Origin: DATFLS01 sp964413425
GTDB taxonomy: Bacteria > Fidelibacterota > JAANXI01
Assembly: GCA_964413425.1 (NCBI GenBank)
Contig: CAYPST010000065.1
Span: 1 to 22,607 of the forward strand
Length of the DNA: 22,607 bases
Direction of reading: 5' to 3'
The position numbers were made by a program, and so were the translations under genes. Every line of letters starts with the position of its first letter. Position 1 is the stretch's first letter. The notes below the pieces were generated by a model, which saw only the letters and a list, made by a program, of their open reading frames with translations, made no database searches and was not told the DNA's origin. This document shows, piece by piece, positions 9,162 through 17,603 of the stretch.

Positions 9162-9597
9162 ATGCTTTAATTCCTTCTGGTTTCTACAATCTTCGTCTTC
9201 AAATCGCAGGTTGATCTGTACAATAAATCTCCAATCATTCCGGTAATCCTTCGCAAAAAATTGTCTATGCTGAAAGACAACAAGGAGAAAGTGTATATCG
9301 GATATATTTATCTGGAAAGTAGGATCGTTGCGCACGCAGATCAAGACGAAAAACGTCTTTATAGTTATTTTTTCTGACCGGCCATTAGGATGGCCCGCAC
9401 AAGCCCGGATACATATTCCGCCGGATTTTGAATTTCTCTCTTGTCTTCCGGGGAAAAACTATGTAATCTTAGGCAGGCTAACGCTATCATATCATAAAAG
9501 TATATGTCTAAAATAATCCGATATAGTAACTGTCACTCTTCGTATCCGGATTTTGAGAATAATAGATTCCGTTTTTTCAAATTTAAAAAGTAACAAC

Positions 9598-9616
9598 GAT
9601 ATTGGTTCTCATTATC
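9598..9616 (-). promoter_or_regulatory. Putative Fur box in the divergent control region
   Basis: The minus strand reads GATAATGAGAACCAATATC. It matches the classical 19-bp Fur box GATAATGATAATCATTATC at 16 of 19 positions, counted by eye. It lies in an AT-rich stretch 214 nt before the rightward start at 9830 and 437 nt before the leftward start at 9161. The neighbouring genes need much heme iron, which makes iron control plausible. Only one good match was seen and no sigma-70 promoter could be placed with confidence. Confidence 0.5.
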
Positions 9617-9741
9617 AATAAAAATCGGTGAAGGGTCTCAATAGGAATCCCACATTTTGTGTGGCATACTATTTGAACCAATATTTTATAATGGAGGAGT
9701 GGTTACCTGTCATCATTGGAAAATAAATGAACCAGCACTAG

Positions 9742-9785
9742 ATTGCCGGCAACTTTCCGGAGACCATGACATGGGAACCGGCAAT
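9742..9785 (+). promoter_or_regulatory. Hairpin in the leader of the rightward gene set
   Basis: ATTGCCGG (9742-9749) pairs perfectly with CCGGCAAT (9778-9785). Directly inside, TTCC (9755-9758) pairs with GGAA (9774-9777) after a 5-nt bulge, and the loop holds CCATGACATGG. The stem lies 44 nt upstream of the ATG and close to the GGAGGGG ribosome site at 9814-9820. It could be a structured leader or an operator; it does not match a riboswitch class I recognise. Confidence 0.45.
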
Positions 9786-9829
9786 GTTAAGTTTGCAGGA
9801 AGTCAGAAAGTTTGGAGGGGACCCATATT

Positions 9830-10969
9830 ATGTTATTTACGTCCGATAATCTCGGCGACCTGGTTTTTATCACTGTGCTTCCGCCCGCAAATCAAACGGG
9901 GGAAGAGGCAATACGTTCGACGTATCAGGAGCTGCATGACCATGTTTCCGGCCAGAACCTGTATCTTTTCCATGATCGCGTCTACGGACTGGTCTCTGCT
10001 TTTGGCCGGATTGCAGCCATTCGGGAAGAGGTCTGTTCTGACAGAATAGCTGAGAACCCACCTGTCACCTTTGTCGAGGGACAGCCGGCGTACCAGTATG
10101 AGTTCGCCGGGATTCATGCCATTGCAGTGAAGGAAGACGGCTCACGCCTCCAATCGATACAGAAGAACAAACAAGTCTGTGGAGCCCGGTATCAGGGCAA
10201 TGAAGCGGAGTATTTGATGCTCGCGGATATCGCCAGATTACTCCCGGAATCTGCCCACAGTGACCGGCTCACCGAGGCTTACGATGCCATTACCCTGGCT
10301 GACGAGGTGCTGCACGAACAGCACTGGTCCTTCACAGATGTGCGCCGGACCTGGTTCTATCTGGACGATATCCTGGATTGGTACGGAGATTTCAACAAGG
10401 CGAGAAACCAGATTTATCAGCGCATTGGCTTTATGAATGGATCCCTCAGATCGGTCATCCCTGCCAGTACCGGAATATTCGGCCGGAGTGGGCGGGGCTT
10501 TGCCTGTACGCTCGATTTGCTGGCGATGCGGCCGTTGGGCGAGACCCCGTTTCAAATCGAACGCATGGTGAATCCCCGGCAGAATGAAGCGGTGGAATAT
10601 GGGTCTGCGTTCTCGCGGGGCATAGCAGTCACCACCCGTAAGAACAAATACTTTTTCCTCTCCGGTACGGCGTCTATTGATGAGCGGGGTGCCACCGTGC
10701 ATCCGGGCGATATGCGGAAACAGACCCGGCGGACACTGACCAATGTCGCCTCGCTGCTGGAAAATGCAGGAGGCGATTTGCAGTTTATCCGACAGGCTAC
10801 CGCGTTTATTAAACATTCAGAGGACATCCCGATATTCGAGGAAGAAATCCGGCAAAACGGGTTATCAGATATCCCGATCATCACCACAATCGCCGATGTA
10901 TGCCGGGACGATCTGTTGTTCGAACTGGATGCCACGGCCGTCACGCCCCTTCATTCGACAGAGCAATAG
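9830..10969 (+). CDS. Chorismatase/RidA-like protein (FkbO/XanB2-type fold)
   Basis: The product has 379 aa and no signal peptide, so it is probably cytoplasmic, unlike its neighbours. The ATG at 9830 has GGAGGGG 9 nt upstream; a TTG 18 nt earlier overlaps that site and is unlikely. The C-terminal 115 aa look like a YjgF/RidA domain: YFFLSGTASID, HPGDMRKQTRRTLTNVASLL, then FELDATAV near the end. The middle has RTWFYLDDILDWYGDFNKAR and VEYGSAFSRG, in the order seen in chorismatases, which hydrolyse chorismate to hydroxybenzoate or dihydrocyclohexadiene products. Activity is not proven; RidA-fold proteins differ widely. A quinone- or aromatic-related role beside a respiratory locus is speculation. 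It is the first gene of the rightward set, 121 nt before the next. Confidence 0.72.
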   Translation: MLFTSDNLGDLVFITVLPPANQTGEEAIRSTYQELHDHVSGQNLYLFHDRVYGLVSAFGRIAAIREEVCSDRIAENPPVTFVEGQPAYQYEFAGIHAIAVKEDGSRLQSIQKNKQVCGARYQGNEAEYLMLADIARLLPESAHSDRLTEAYDAITLADEVLHEQHWSFTDVRRTWFYLDDILDWYGDFNKARNQIYQRIGFMNGSLRSVIPASTGIFGRSGRGFACTLDLLAMRPLGETPFQIERMVNPRQNEAVEYGSAFSRGIAVTTRKNKYFFLSGTASIDERGATVHPGDMRKQTRRTLTNVASLLENAGGDLQFIRQATAFIKHSEDIPIFEEEIRQNGLSDIPIITTIADVCRDDLLFELDATAVTPLHSTEQ

Positions 10970-11090
10970 AGCAGCGATATTTCTGCCTGAAACATCGTTC
11001 CGTATCGGGTGAGATTAACGAGTCTTCAAGACACACAACATAATCTTCCCGTATCGGTATGTGTGATCATGCAAAACACAAGATTTATAC
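10970..11090 (+). other. Spacer with a repeated 9-mer and weak hairpin
   Basis: The only sizeable gap within the main rightward gene set (121 nt). CCGTATCGG occurs twice (11000-11008 and 11049-11057), 49 nt apart. CACACAACAT and ATGTGTG around 11032-11065 could pair imperfectly. No terminator T-run follows. The repeats might be operator half-sites or chance. Confidence 0.25.
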
Positions 11091-13052
11091 ATGGTGGAAC
11101 AGATGTATCCTAGCAAATCACGACGGTGGGCCAACTTTTTCACAGTTCTCCTGCTGGTGCTGATATTCCTGAGTCCAGATAATAGCGCTACCGGGCAGCA
11201 GCGGCCGGACCTTGTTTTCATCCAGGTTCCCGCTGAGGCAGTCACCGAGACTTCAGGGACAGATAATACCCGGGATTATGCGGCGCGATATGTCGACGGG
11301 ACCCGGATACTGGTTTTGCCTGCTTCCGCACGCCACCCCATCCACCTCACTCCGGATTTCGCAGCGGCCTGCGACCCGGATGTCTCGTTTGACGGCAAAA
11401 CCATCCTGTTTGCAGGAAAGAAGAACCCGGAAGATTCCTGGCAGATCTGGCGTATGAATGCCGATGGTTCCGGTAAAACTCAGCTCACATCAGGACAGGG
11501 CGACCATCTCGCACCCGTGCATGCGGGAGCGCGATTCTATCTGAACGACCCGGAGCCGACACCGCAGATTATTTTCGTCAGCAACCGGCACGGATGGCTG
11601 GATCAGGAGGCCGGGAAGACGTTGTTTTCTTTGTACGCCATGGATCACCAGGGTAAGACCATCCGGCGGATCTCATACAACCTGAGTTCCGATTTTGATC
11701 CGGATGTGCTGCCGAACGGCCGGATCGTGTTCAGCAGCCGGCAGAACGCGGACAACCGCTATCCACCGGACGGGTTGACCGCCCTTCTGGCTGTCAACAA
11801 CGACGGCACGGATCTGATGCCCTATTACGGCAATCACGAACCGCCGGTATTCAAATCCATGGCAAGCGTGGCCGATTTCGGAGACCGGGTCTACTTCATC
11901 GAATCGGATCAATCCGGCTGGCTCCGGGGCGGCGATATCGCCTGTGTATCCCGCCGCCGACCGCTGCACTCGTATCAGAAACTCACGCGGACCACCCAGG
12001 GATTCTTTCACAGCCCCTGCCCGCTCCCGAACGGTGATCTGATTGCATCTTACCGAAGCGCTTCCTCACCCGGCCCGATATATTTCGGACTCTTCAGAAT
12101 TGATCCTCACTCCGGAAAACTCGGAGCCGAAATCTTTGCCCAGGCGGACCGGCATTCCATCGACGCCCAGGTGCTCGCTCCCCATCCGGAGGTGAAGGGC
12201 CGGTCCAACTGGTTGATCCCCGGAACCACCACGGGAGTATTCTATTCGCTGAACACCTACCGGACGAATCTGCCGGGAGGCGAAGCCATTGAACAAGGCC
12301 GGATCAAATATGTCCGTGTCCTGGAGGGGCTTCCCATGACCCACCAGGCATCCGAGCGGCTATTCTCCGATATACCGGTCTCTCCGCATGAGAATACCTG
12401 CAATCCCCGCCGGATTCTGGGTGTGGCTCCGGTGGAACCGGACGGCTCCTTCCAGGTGAAAGTCCCGGCGGAAATCCCCATCACCTTCCAGCTCCTGGAT
12501 GAAAATTATGTCGCCCTGCGCAGTCAGCGGGCATGGACCTGGGTTATGGGCAACGAGAACCGCGGCTGCATCGGATGCCATGAGAACCGGGAACTGGCCC
12601 CGCCCAACCGGATGGTGGATGCCGTGACCAAACCGCCCGTGGATCTCACCCTCCCGCCGGAAAAACGCCGGACGGTCGACTTTCGCCACCAGATTGCCCC
12701 GCTCATGGAACAGCGCTGTGCGACCAGCGGCTGTCACGCGCAGGGAGGGGACGCCTTTGCTTTCTCCTTGGAAACTCCGGAAGCAGAAAGAGAAGTATAC
12801 CAGCGGCTCCTCAGTGAATCATCTCCGGGACAACACACGCCGTCCGTTATTCCCGGAAGCGCCCGGAGCAGTCCGCTGATCTGGCATCTGCTGGGAAAAC
12901 GATTCACTGCACAACCGAACGGGTCGGATAATATCCCGGAGATCCCGGCAAACCGACGGCTCAAACAACACGAAAATATCCTGTTCATCGAATGGGTGGA
13001 TATCGGGGCGCCATGGGATACACAACTTTTCACTCCCCCGGCACCCAAATAA
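11091..13052 (+). CDS. HzsA-related diheme cytochrome with TolB-like propeller
   Basis: The product has 653 aa. An N-terminal signal segment covers about residues 12-36. PD40/TolB-like blades follow (DPDVSFDGKTILFAG, IWRMNADGSGKTQLT, DPDVLPNGRIVFSSR). A CIGCHENR heme site lies at 493-497 and a CATSGCH site (CX4CH) at 543-549, followed by a C-terminal WVDIGAPWD typical of small cytochrome c domains. The order of propeller, CIGCHE and C-terminal heme is that of the hydrazine synthase alpha-related family. In the Kuenenia enzyme, as I recall, the catalytic heme has a Tyr ligand shortly after its CXXCH; none is seen in the next ten residues here, so the same chemistry should not be assumed. The start is uncertain: ATG 11091 lacks a ribosome site, while ATG 11103 has GGTGGA close upstream. 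Confidence 0.82.
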   Translation: MVEQMYPSKSRRWANFFTVLLLVLIFLSPDNSATGQQRPDLVFIQVPAEAVTETSGTDNTRDYAARYVDGTRILVLPASARHPIHLTPDFAAACDPDVSFDGKTILFAGKKNPEDSWQIWRMNADGSGKTQLTSGQGDHLAPVHAGARFYLNDPEPTPQIIFVSNRHGWLDQEAGKTLFSLYAMDHQGKTIRRISYNLSSDFDPDVLPNGRIVFSSRQNADNRYPPDGLTALLAVNNDGTDLMPYYGNHEPPVFKSMASVADFGDRVYFIESDQSGWLRGGDIACVSRRRPLHSYQKLTRTTQGFFHSPCPLPNGDLIASYRSASSPGPIYFGLFRIDPHSGKLGAEIFAQADRHSIDAQVLAPHPEVKGRSNWLIPGTTTGVFYSLNTYRTNLPGGEAIEQGRIKYVRVLEGLPMTHQASERLFSDIPVSPHENTCNPRRILGVAPVEPDGSFQVKVPAEIPITFQLLDENYVALRSQRAWTWVMGNENRGCIGCHENRELAPPNRMVDAVTKPPVDLTLPPEKRRTVDFRHQIAPLMEQRCATSGCHAQGGDAFAFSLETPEAEREVYQRLLSESSPGQHTPSVIPGSARSSPLIWHLLGKRFTAQPNGSDNIPEIPANRRLKQHENILFIEWVDIGAPWDTQLFTPPAPK

Positions 13053-13072
13053 TGTAACCAGCAGGTGAAAGC

Positions 13073-14719
13073 ATGCGGATCACACACATAAAATCTTTTA
13101 TCCTCTTCGCTCTCGTTACGCTGTTATGGAACAGCGCATATACCCAGCAACAATATCCGGTGTTCACGGACGTGACCCGGGAAGCGGGAATCACCTTTGT
13201 CCACAACTTCGGTGATGACGAGATGAGCAATCTCATCGAATCCAATGCAGCCGGTTGTGCGTTTTTTGATTACAATAATGACGGCCTCCTGGATATCTAC
13301 CTCGTGAACGGTTCGTACATCGAAGGGATCAGCCATATCCGCGGCCGGAAGTACAGAGGCAAGCTGCAGAATGCTCTCTACCGGAATAACGGGGATGGCA
13401 CCTTTACCGATGTGACCGAGCAGGCGGGTGTCGGGCACAAGGGCATGGGGATGGCGGTGCTCACCGGAGATTACGATAACGACGGCGACGCCGATTTGTT
13501 TGTCTCTAACTGGGGCCCGAATGTGTTTTACCGGAACAACGGCGACGGCACCTTTACCGATATCACCGAAGAAGCAGGGCTTGCGGGGCCCGGCAGCGAC
13601 CTGTGCGGCATCGGGAGCACCTTCCTAGATTACGATAATGACGGGTACCTGGATCTGTACGTGGGAAATTATATCGAATATGATCCCGATTACGATTACT
13701 ACTACGCACCGGAAGGATTTCCCGGTCCCCTGGCCTATCACGGACAGCCGGATATCCTGTATCATAATAACGGCGACGGCACCTTTACCGATGTCACCAA
13801 ACAGGCCGGCGTGTACAATCCTGAGGGACGGGCCATGGGGGTGAACTCCGCCGATATCGATAATGACGGCGACTGGGATATCTTCGTGGCCAACGACGGA
13901 ATGCGGAACTATCTCTACCGTAATAACGGAGACGGGACGTTCACTGATATCGCCCTCCGGACGGCCACCGGATTCGGACAAAACGGGGAAGCCACCTCGT
14001 CCATGAGCGGTGAATTCGGTGATATTGATCTGGACGGCTATGTGGATCTGGTGGTGCCTGATATGTCCTATAGCTGCATTTATAAAAACACATCCCAGGG
14101 ATATTTCGAGGAAATGAGCGCCCGGATGGGCATGGCGGCGGCCTGCGGACAGTACACCAGCTGGTCCGGCAACTTCTTCGATTTCGACCACGACGGCTGG
14201 ATTGACATGTTCATTTCCAACGGCCATCCCCATCGATTGATCGGAGAAGAAGATCTCCTGCTGCGAAACGACCAGGGACGCCGGTTTATCAACATCTCCC
14301 ATCTGGTGGGAGACGATTTTCAGGACAAATTCGTGAGCCGGGGATCCGCGGTCGGTGATTACGATAACGACGGAGATCTGGATATTCTGGAGCTCAACCT
14401 GAATGCCCGGGCGCGTCTCCTGCGAAACGACGGTGACAAGGGTAACTGGATTATGCTGGACCTCATCGGGACCGCCAGTAACAGGGACGCCATCGGCACG
14501 ACCGTCCGGCTTACCATAGATGAGATGACCCAGACCCGCTGGCGATTGAGTTCATCCGGGTACCTTTCCCAGAGCGATCCCCGTATACACTTTGGCGTCG
14601 GGGATGCCGCCACAATCGAGACCATCGAATTACGCTGGCCCACCGGCACCCTCCAGACTCTCAAGAACGTTGACGTGAATCAGGTCATTACCATAAAAGA
14701 ACCCAAACCATCCTCGTAA
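13073..14719 (+). CDS. Secreted CRTAC1/ASPIC-UnbV propeller protein
   Basis: The product has 548 aa with a signal peptide ending near AYTQ (about residue 24). The start has AGGTGA just upstream and lies 20 nt after the HzsA-like gene. Seven calcium loops are present: DYNNDGLLDIY, DYDNDGDADLF, DYDNDGYLDLY, DIDNDGDWDIF, DIDLDGYVDLV, DFDHDGWIDMF and DYDNDGDLDIL. These are joined by NGDGTFTDV strands, some nearly identical at DNA level, which suggests recent blade duplication or gene conversion. The C-terminal ASPIC/UnbV domain shows DAIGTTVRLTI, YLSQSDPRIHFGVG and IELRWPTG. It lacks the membrane anchor of its paralogue at 5327-7126. Its position between two cytochrome genes suggests a structural partner, which is inference. 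Confidence 0.92.
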   Translation: MRITHIKSFILFALVTLLWNSAYTQQQYPVFTDVTREAGITFVHNFGDDEMSNLIESNAAGCAFFDYNNDGLLDIYLVNGSYIEGISHIRGRKYRGKLQNALYRNNGDGTFTDVTEQAGVGHKGMGMAVLTGDYDNDGDADLFVSNWGPNVFYRNNGDGTFTDITEEAGLAGPGSDLCGIGSTFLDYDNDGYLDLYVGNYIEYDPDYDYYYAPEGFPGPLAYHGQPDILYHNNGDGTFTDVTKQAGVYNPEGRAMGVNSADIDNDGDWDIFVANDGMRNYLYRNNGDGTFTDIALRTATGFGQNGEATSSMSGEFGDIDLDGYVDLVVPDMSYSCIYKNTSQGYFEEMSARMGMAAACGQYTSWSGNFFDFDHDGWIDMFISNGHPHRLIGEEDLLLRNDQGRRFINISHLVGDDFQDKFVSRGSAVGDYDNDGDLDILELNLNARARLLRNDGDKGNWIMLDLIGTASNRDAIGTTVRLTIDEMTQTRWRLSSSGYLSQSDPRIHFGVGDAATIETIELRWPTGTLQTLKNVDVNQVITIKEPKPSS

Positions 14720-14734
14720 ACGAGAGTGTTGACT

Positions 14735-17590
14735 ATGAAAAGGTCCGCCGTACTTTTACTGCTTCCGGGTATTGTATTACTCTTTCTGAGTCTCCATACT
14801 TTCGGAGCAAAGAATAAGGATCGTATCTACGTGGGTGAAAAAGTCTGCCGCCAGTGCCATCACCTGTCCGGCGAACGGAACCAGTTTACTCCCTGGCGGC
14901 TCTCCGCACATGCCAAAGGCTGGGCGGCCCTGTCCATGCCGGAATCCAGGCGAATCGCCGAACTGTCGGGCGTGGCTGTGGATCCCTTTAAAAGCCCCAT
15001 CTGCCTGGGATGCCATACGACCGCCTCTGACGTGGAAGACTGGGAACGCGACGCAATCTTCCACCTGCAGGACGGCGTCCAGTGCGAACTCTGCCACGGA
15101 CCGGGCAGCGAATATATGGATCCGGCAATCATGCAGGATCCGGAAGCCGCCCGCAACGCCGGCCTCCGGATGCCGGAGAAAGCGGACTGCATGGTGTGCC
15201 ACAAAGAAAAGGGCTCCCACATGGCAGTGCTGGATGTCAAAAAGTTCGATTACGAGGAAGCGCTGCAAAGGATTGGCCATGCCGGAACCGGCGGCCCTCT
15301 CGAAATGCCGGAGGCCGAAAGTGTCGAGCCGCTGGAGGGGCCCAAATATGTCGGACCGGTGGCCTGCGCCTCCTGTCATGGCCAGAATTCCGAGGGCCAC
15401 CAGTACAGTAAGTGGCGGTTTTCCAAACATGCCCAGGCGTATGCCATTCTCGGCACCGAACAGGCCCGGAATATTGCCCGGCAGGAAGGTGTTCAGGGGG
15501 ATCCCCAGCAATCGGAGCAGTGTCTGTCCTGCCACGTCACCGGGTACGGGGAACCTGCCGGTCGATTCACCGAAACCTACGATATGGCCCAGGGCGTCCA
15601 GTGCGAGAGCTGTCACGGGCCCGGCAGTGAATATATGCCCGAGGCCATTATGCGGGACCCGGTGGCGTCCCGGCAGGCCGGACTGATCACTCCGGACGAA
15701 GACAACTGCCGCGGATGCCATACTGAAGGCATCCATGGACACGCCTTTGACATGGATTCCATGTGGCCGAAAATCGACCACACCCGGTGGGAAGACCGCA
15801 GGTATACTTCCGTGGAATACAAAACACCGTTCAACCTGGCCATTACCCGAGACGGCACACGCCTGTATGTTGCCTGCGAAGCCTCAAACAGCCTGATGGT
15901 GGTCAACCCGAAGACCAAACACATACTCAAAGAAATTGCCATCAACGAACAGCCCCATTACGTGGCCCTCTCCCCGGATGAATCCGAAGCGTACGTCACC
16001 AACCGTGGTTCGGATAACGTCTCGGTGATCGACACCCGCACCTATCAGGTACTTTCCACAATTACTGTAGGTGATGAGCCACATGAAATCGCCATGAACC
16101 CGGAGGGGACAATTCTCTATGTAACCAACGCCGGCTCCTATGATGTGAGCGTGGTGGATCTGAACGCAGGCAAAGAAATCAAACGCCTGGCCGCGTCCCG
16201 GGGCACCTGGGGCATCGACAGATCGCCGGACGGCACAAAATTATTCGTCACCAATAACCTGCCCCGCTACGGAGATTTCCGGGAAACGTCCCACTCCGAA
16301 GTCACGGTCATCGATACGAAGACCAGCACCGTGGAAAAACGGCATACGGTGGTCCACGCCAACCTGTTGCAGGGGGTGGCGGTTTCACCGGCTGATGATT
16401 TCACTTTGTTCACCCTCATCCGGACCAAGAACCTGGTCCCTATGACCCGCAACATTCAGGGTTGGATCATGACCAATGGCTTCGGAATCCTCTGGGATGA
16501 CGGCAGGATTGATCAGCTATTGCTGGACCGGCATGATGACTTCTTTGCGGATCCCACGGACATTGTCTTCTCCAAAGATGGACAATACGCCTTCATCAGC
16601 GGCGGCGGCGTCCAGGAAGTCGCTGTGTTGGACATCGAAAAAATGAAGGCACTGCTGCAGAAGACTCCGGAGGAGGAACGGCAGGAAGTCCTCCCCCATC
16701 ACCTGGGGATCAGTACCGAGTATGTGGCAGAACGCATCGAAGTCGGCCGCAGTCCGCGGGGAATGGCTGTTTCCCCGGACAATAACTATTTATACGTCGC
16801 CGACGGCCTGGACGATGCGATCTCGGTCATCGATATCACACAGCTGGAACGGGTGGATGTGATTGACCTGGGCGGGCCGGATACGGTCACCACCGCCCGG
16901 TACGGCGAGCGGATTTTCCATGACGCCCAGTATACCTTCGGTCGCCAGTTCTCCTGCCACTCCTGCCATCCGGACGGCGGCATCGACGGGATCACCTACG
17001 ACATCGAACCGGACGGCCTGGGATTCAATCCGGTGGATAACCGGTCGCTGCGCGGCATTAATGATACCGCCCCGTTCAAATGGGAAGGCACCAACCCCTC
17101 CCTGAAGCGCCAATGCGGTCCGCGGCTGGCTGCATTCTTCACCAGAGTGGATCCTTTTGAACCCGAACAGGCAGAGGCACTGGACCGGTACATTGTAACC
17201 ATCTCCATGCCCCCGAATCGCTACCGGGAGATCGGGGAGGATCTCACCCCCGCCCAGCGGCGGGGCAAGCGCATTTTCGAACGCATCTACGACAACAGCG
17301 GCAACCTGATTCCGAAGGAAAACCGGTGCAATTACTGTCACCGGCCTCCCTACTATACCGACCGGGAAACCCATAATGTGGGTACCTCCTCCTGGCTGGA
17401 TACTCATGGCACGTTCGATACGCCGCACCTGACCAATATCTACATGTCCCCGCCCTATCTGCACGACGGCCGGGCGTCATCTCTGGAGGAAATCTGGACC
17501 GTCTACAATCCCAACGATACCCACGGATTAACCAACGATTTGACCAAAGCCGAGCTCAACGACTTAATCGAATATCTGAAAACGTTATAA
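14735..17590 (+). CDS. Ten-heme fusion: two c554-like tetraheme modules, YVTN propeller, MauG-like diheme domain
   Basis: The product has 951 aa with a signal peptide over about residues 1-25. Heme motifs of module 1 lie at 38, 90, 117 and 152, and those of module 2 at 211, 263, 290 and 325. The modules are clear duplicates: CELCHGPGSEYMDPAIM and CESCHGPGSEYMPEAIM occupy the same place in each. Residues about 365-710 form a YVTN-type propeller (LYVTNAGSYDVSVVD, LYVADGLDDAISVID). The end carries CHSCH (741) and CNYCH (865) with SPPYLHDGRASSLEEI, as in MauG/cytochrome c peroxidase proteins. ATG 14735 is chosen over an in-frame GTG at 14726 because GAGAG lies about 8 nt before it. A propeller fused to a diheme MauG-like part recalls the beta-gamma portion of hydrazine synthase. 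The octaheme front end is unlike it and could be an electron wire. Confidence 0.9.
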   Translation: MKRSAVLLLLPGIVLLFLSLHTFGAKNKDRIYVGEKVCRQCHHLSGERNQFTPWRLSAHAKGWAALSMPESRRIAELSGVAVDPFKSPICLGCHTTASDVEDWERDAIFHLQDGVQCELCHGPGSEYMDPAIMQDPEAARNAGLRMPEKADCMVCHKEKGSHMAVLDVKKFDYEEALQRIGHAGTGGPLEMPEAESVEPLEGPKYVGPVACASCHGQNSEGHQYSKWRFSKHAQAYAILGTEQARNIARQEGVQGDPQQSEQCLSCHVTGYGEPAGRFTETYDMAQGVQCESCHGPGSEYMPEAIMRDPVASRQAGLITPDEDNCRGCHTEGIHGHAFDMDSMWPKIDHTRWEDRRYTSVEYKTPFNLAITRDGTRLYVACEASNSLMVVNPKTKHILKEIAINEQPHYVALSPDESEAYVTNRGSDNVSVIDTRTYQVLSTITVGDEPHEIAMNPEGTILYVTNAGSYDVSVVDLNAGKEIKRLAASRGTWGIDRSPDGTKLFVTNNLPRYGDFRETSHSEVTVIDTKTSTVEKRHTVVHANLLQGVAVSPADDFTLFTLIRTKNLVPMTRNIQGWIMTNGFGILWDDGRIDQLLLDRHDDFFADPTDIVFSKDGQYAFISGGGVQEVAVLDIEKMKALLQKTPEEERQEVLPHHLGISTEYVAERIEVGRSPRGMAVSPDNNYLYVADGLDDAISVIDITQLERVDVIDLGGPDTVTTARYGERIFHDAQYTFGRQFSCHSCHPDGGIDGITYDIEPDGLGFNPVDNRSLRGINDTAPFKWEGTNPSLKRQCGPRLAAFFTRVDPFEPEQAEALDRYIVTISMPPNRYREIGEDLTPAQRRGKRIFERIYDNSGNLIPKENRCNYCHRPPYYTDRETHNVGTSSWLDTHGTFDTPHLTNIYMSPPYLHDGRASSLEEIWTVYNPNDTHGLTNDLTKAELNDLIEYLKTL

Positions 17591-17603
17591 AGGTATATTG
17601 CCA

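Noticed and set aside
9380..9395. GGCCAT-TAGG-ATGGCC hairpin as a terminator
   Set aside because: The T-run lies before the stem on the plus strand and no T-run follows on either strand; no gene ends nearby.
9657..10049. A 130-codon rightward open frame in the control region
   Set aside because: It overlaps the well supported 9830-10969 gene in another frame, its sequence resembles nothing, and the ribosome site at 9814 serves the ATG at 9830.
11091..13052. A firm call of hydrazine synthase alpha subunit (hzsA)
   Set aside because: Only the broad family is supported; the expected Tyr after the CXXCH is absent and no anammox genes are in the window.
14735..15725. The eight N-terminal hemes as an HAO/ONR-type octaheme enzyme
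   Set aside because: The sites form two duplicated tetraheme modules of c554 style, not the HAO-type single octaheme layout.
14777..15781. A 334-codon antisense open frame
   Set aside because: It is a shadow of the ten-heme gene, whose own frame has clear heme motifs throughout.
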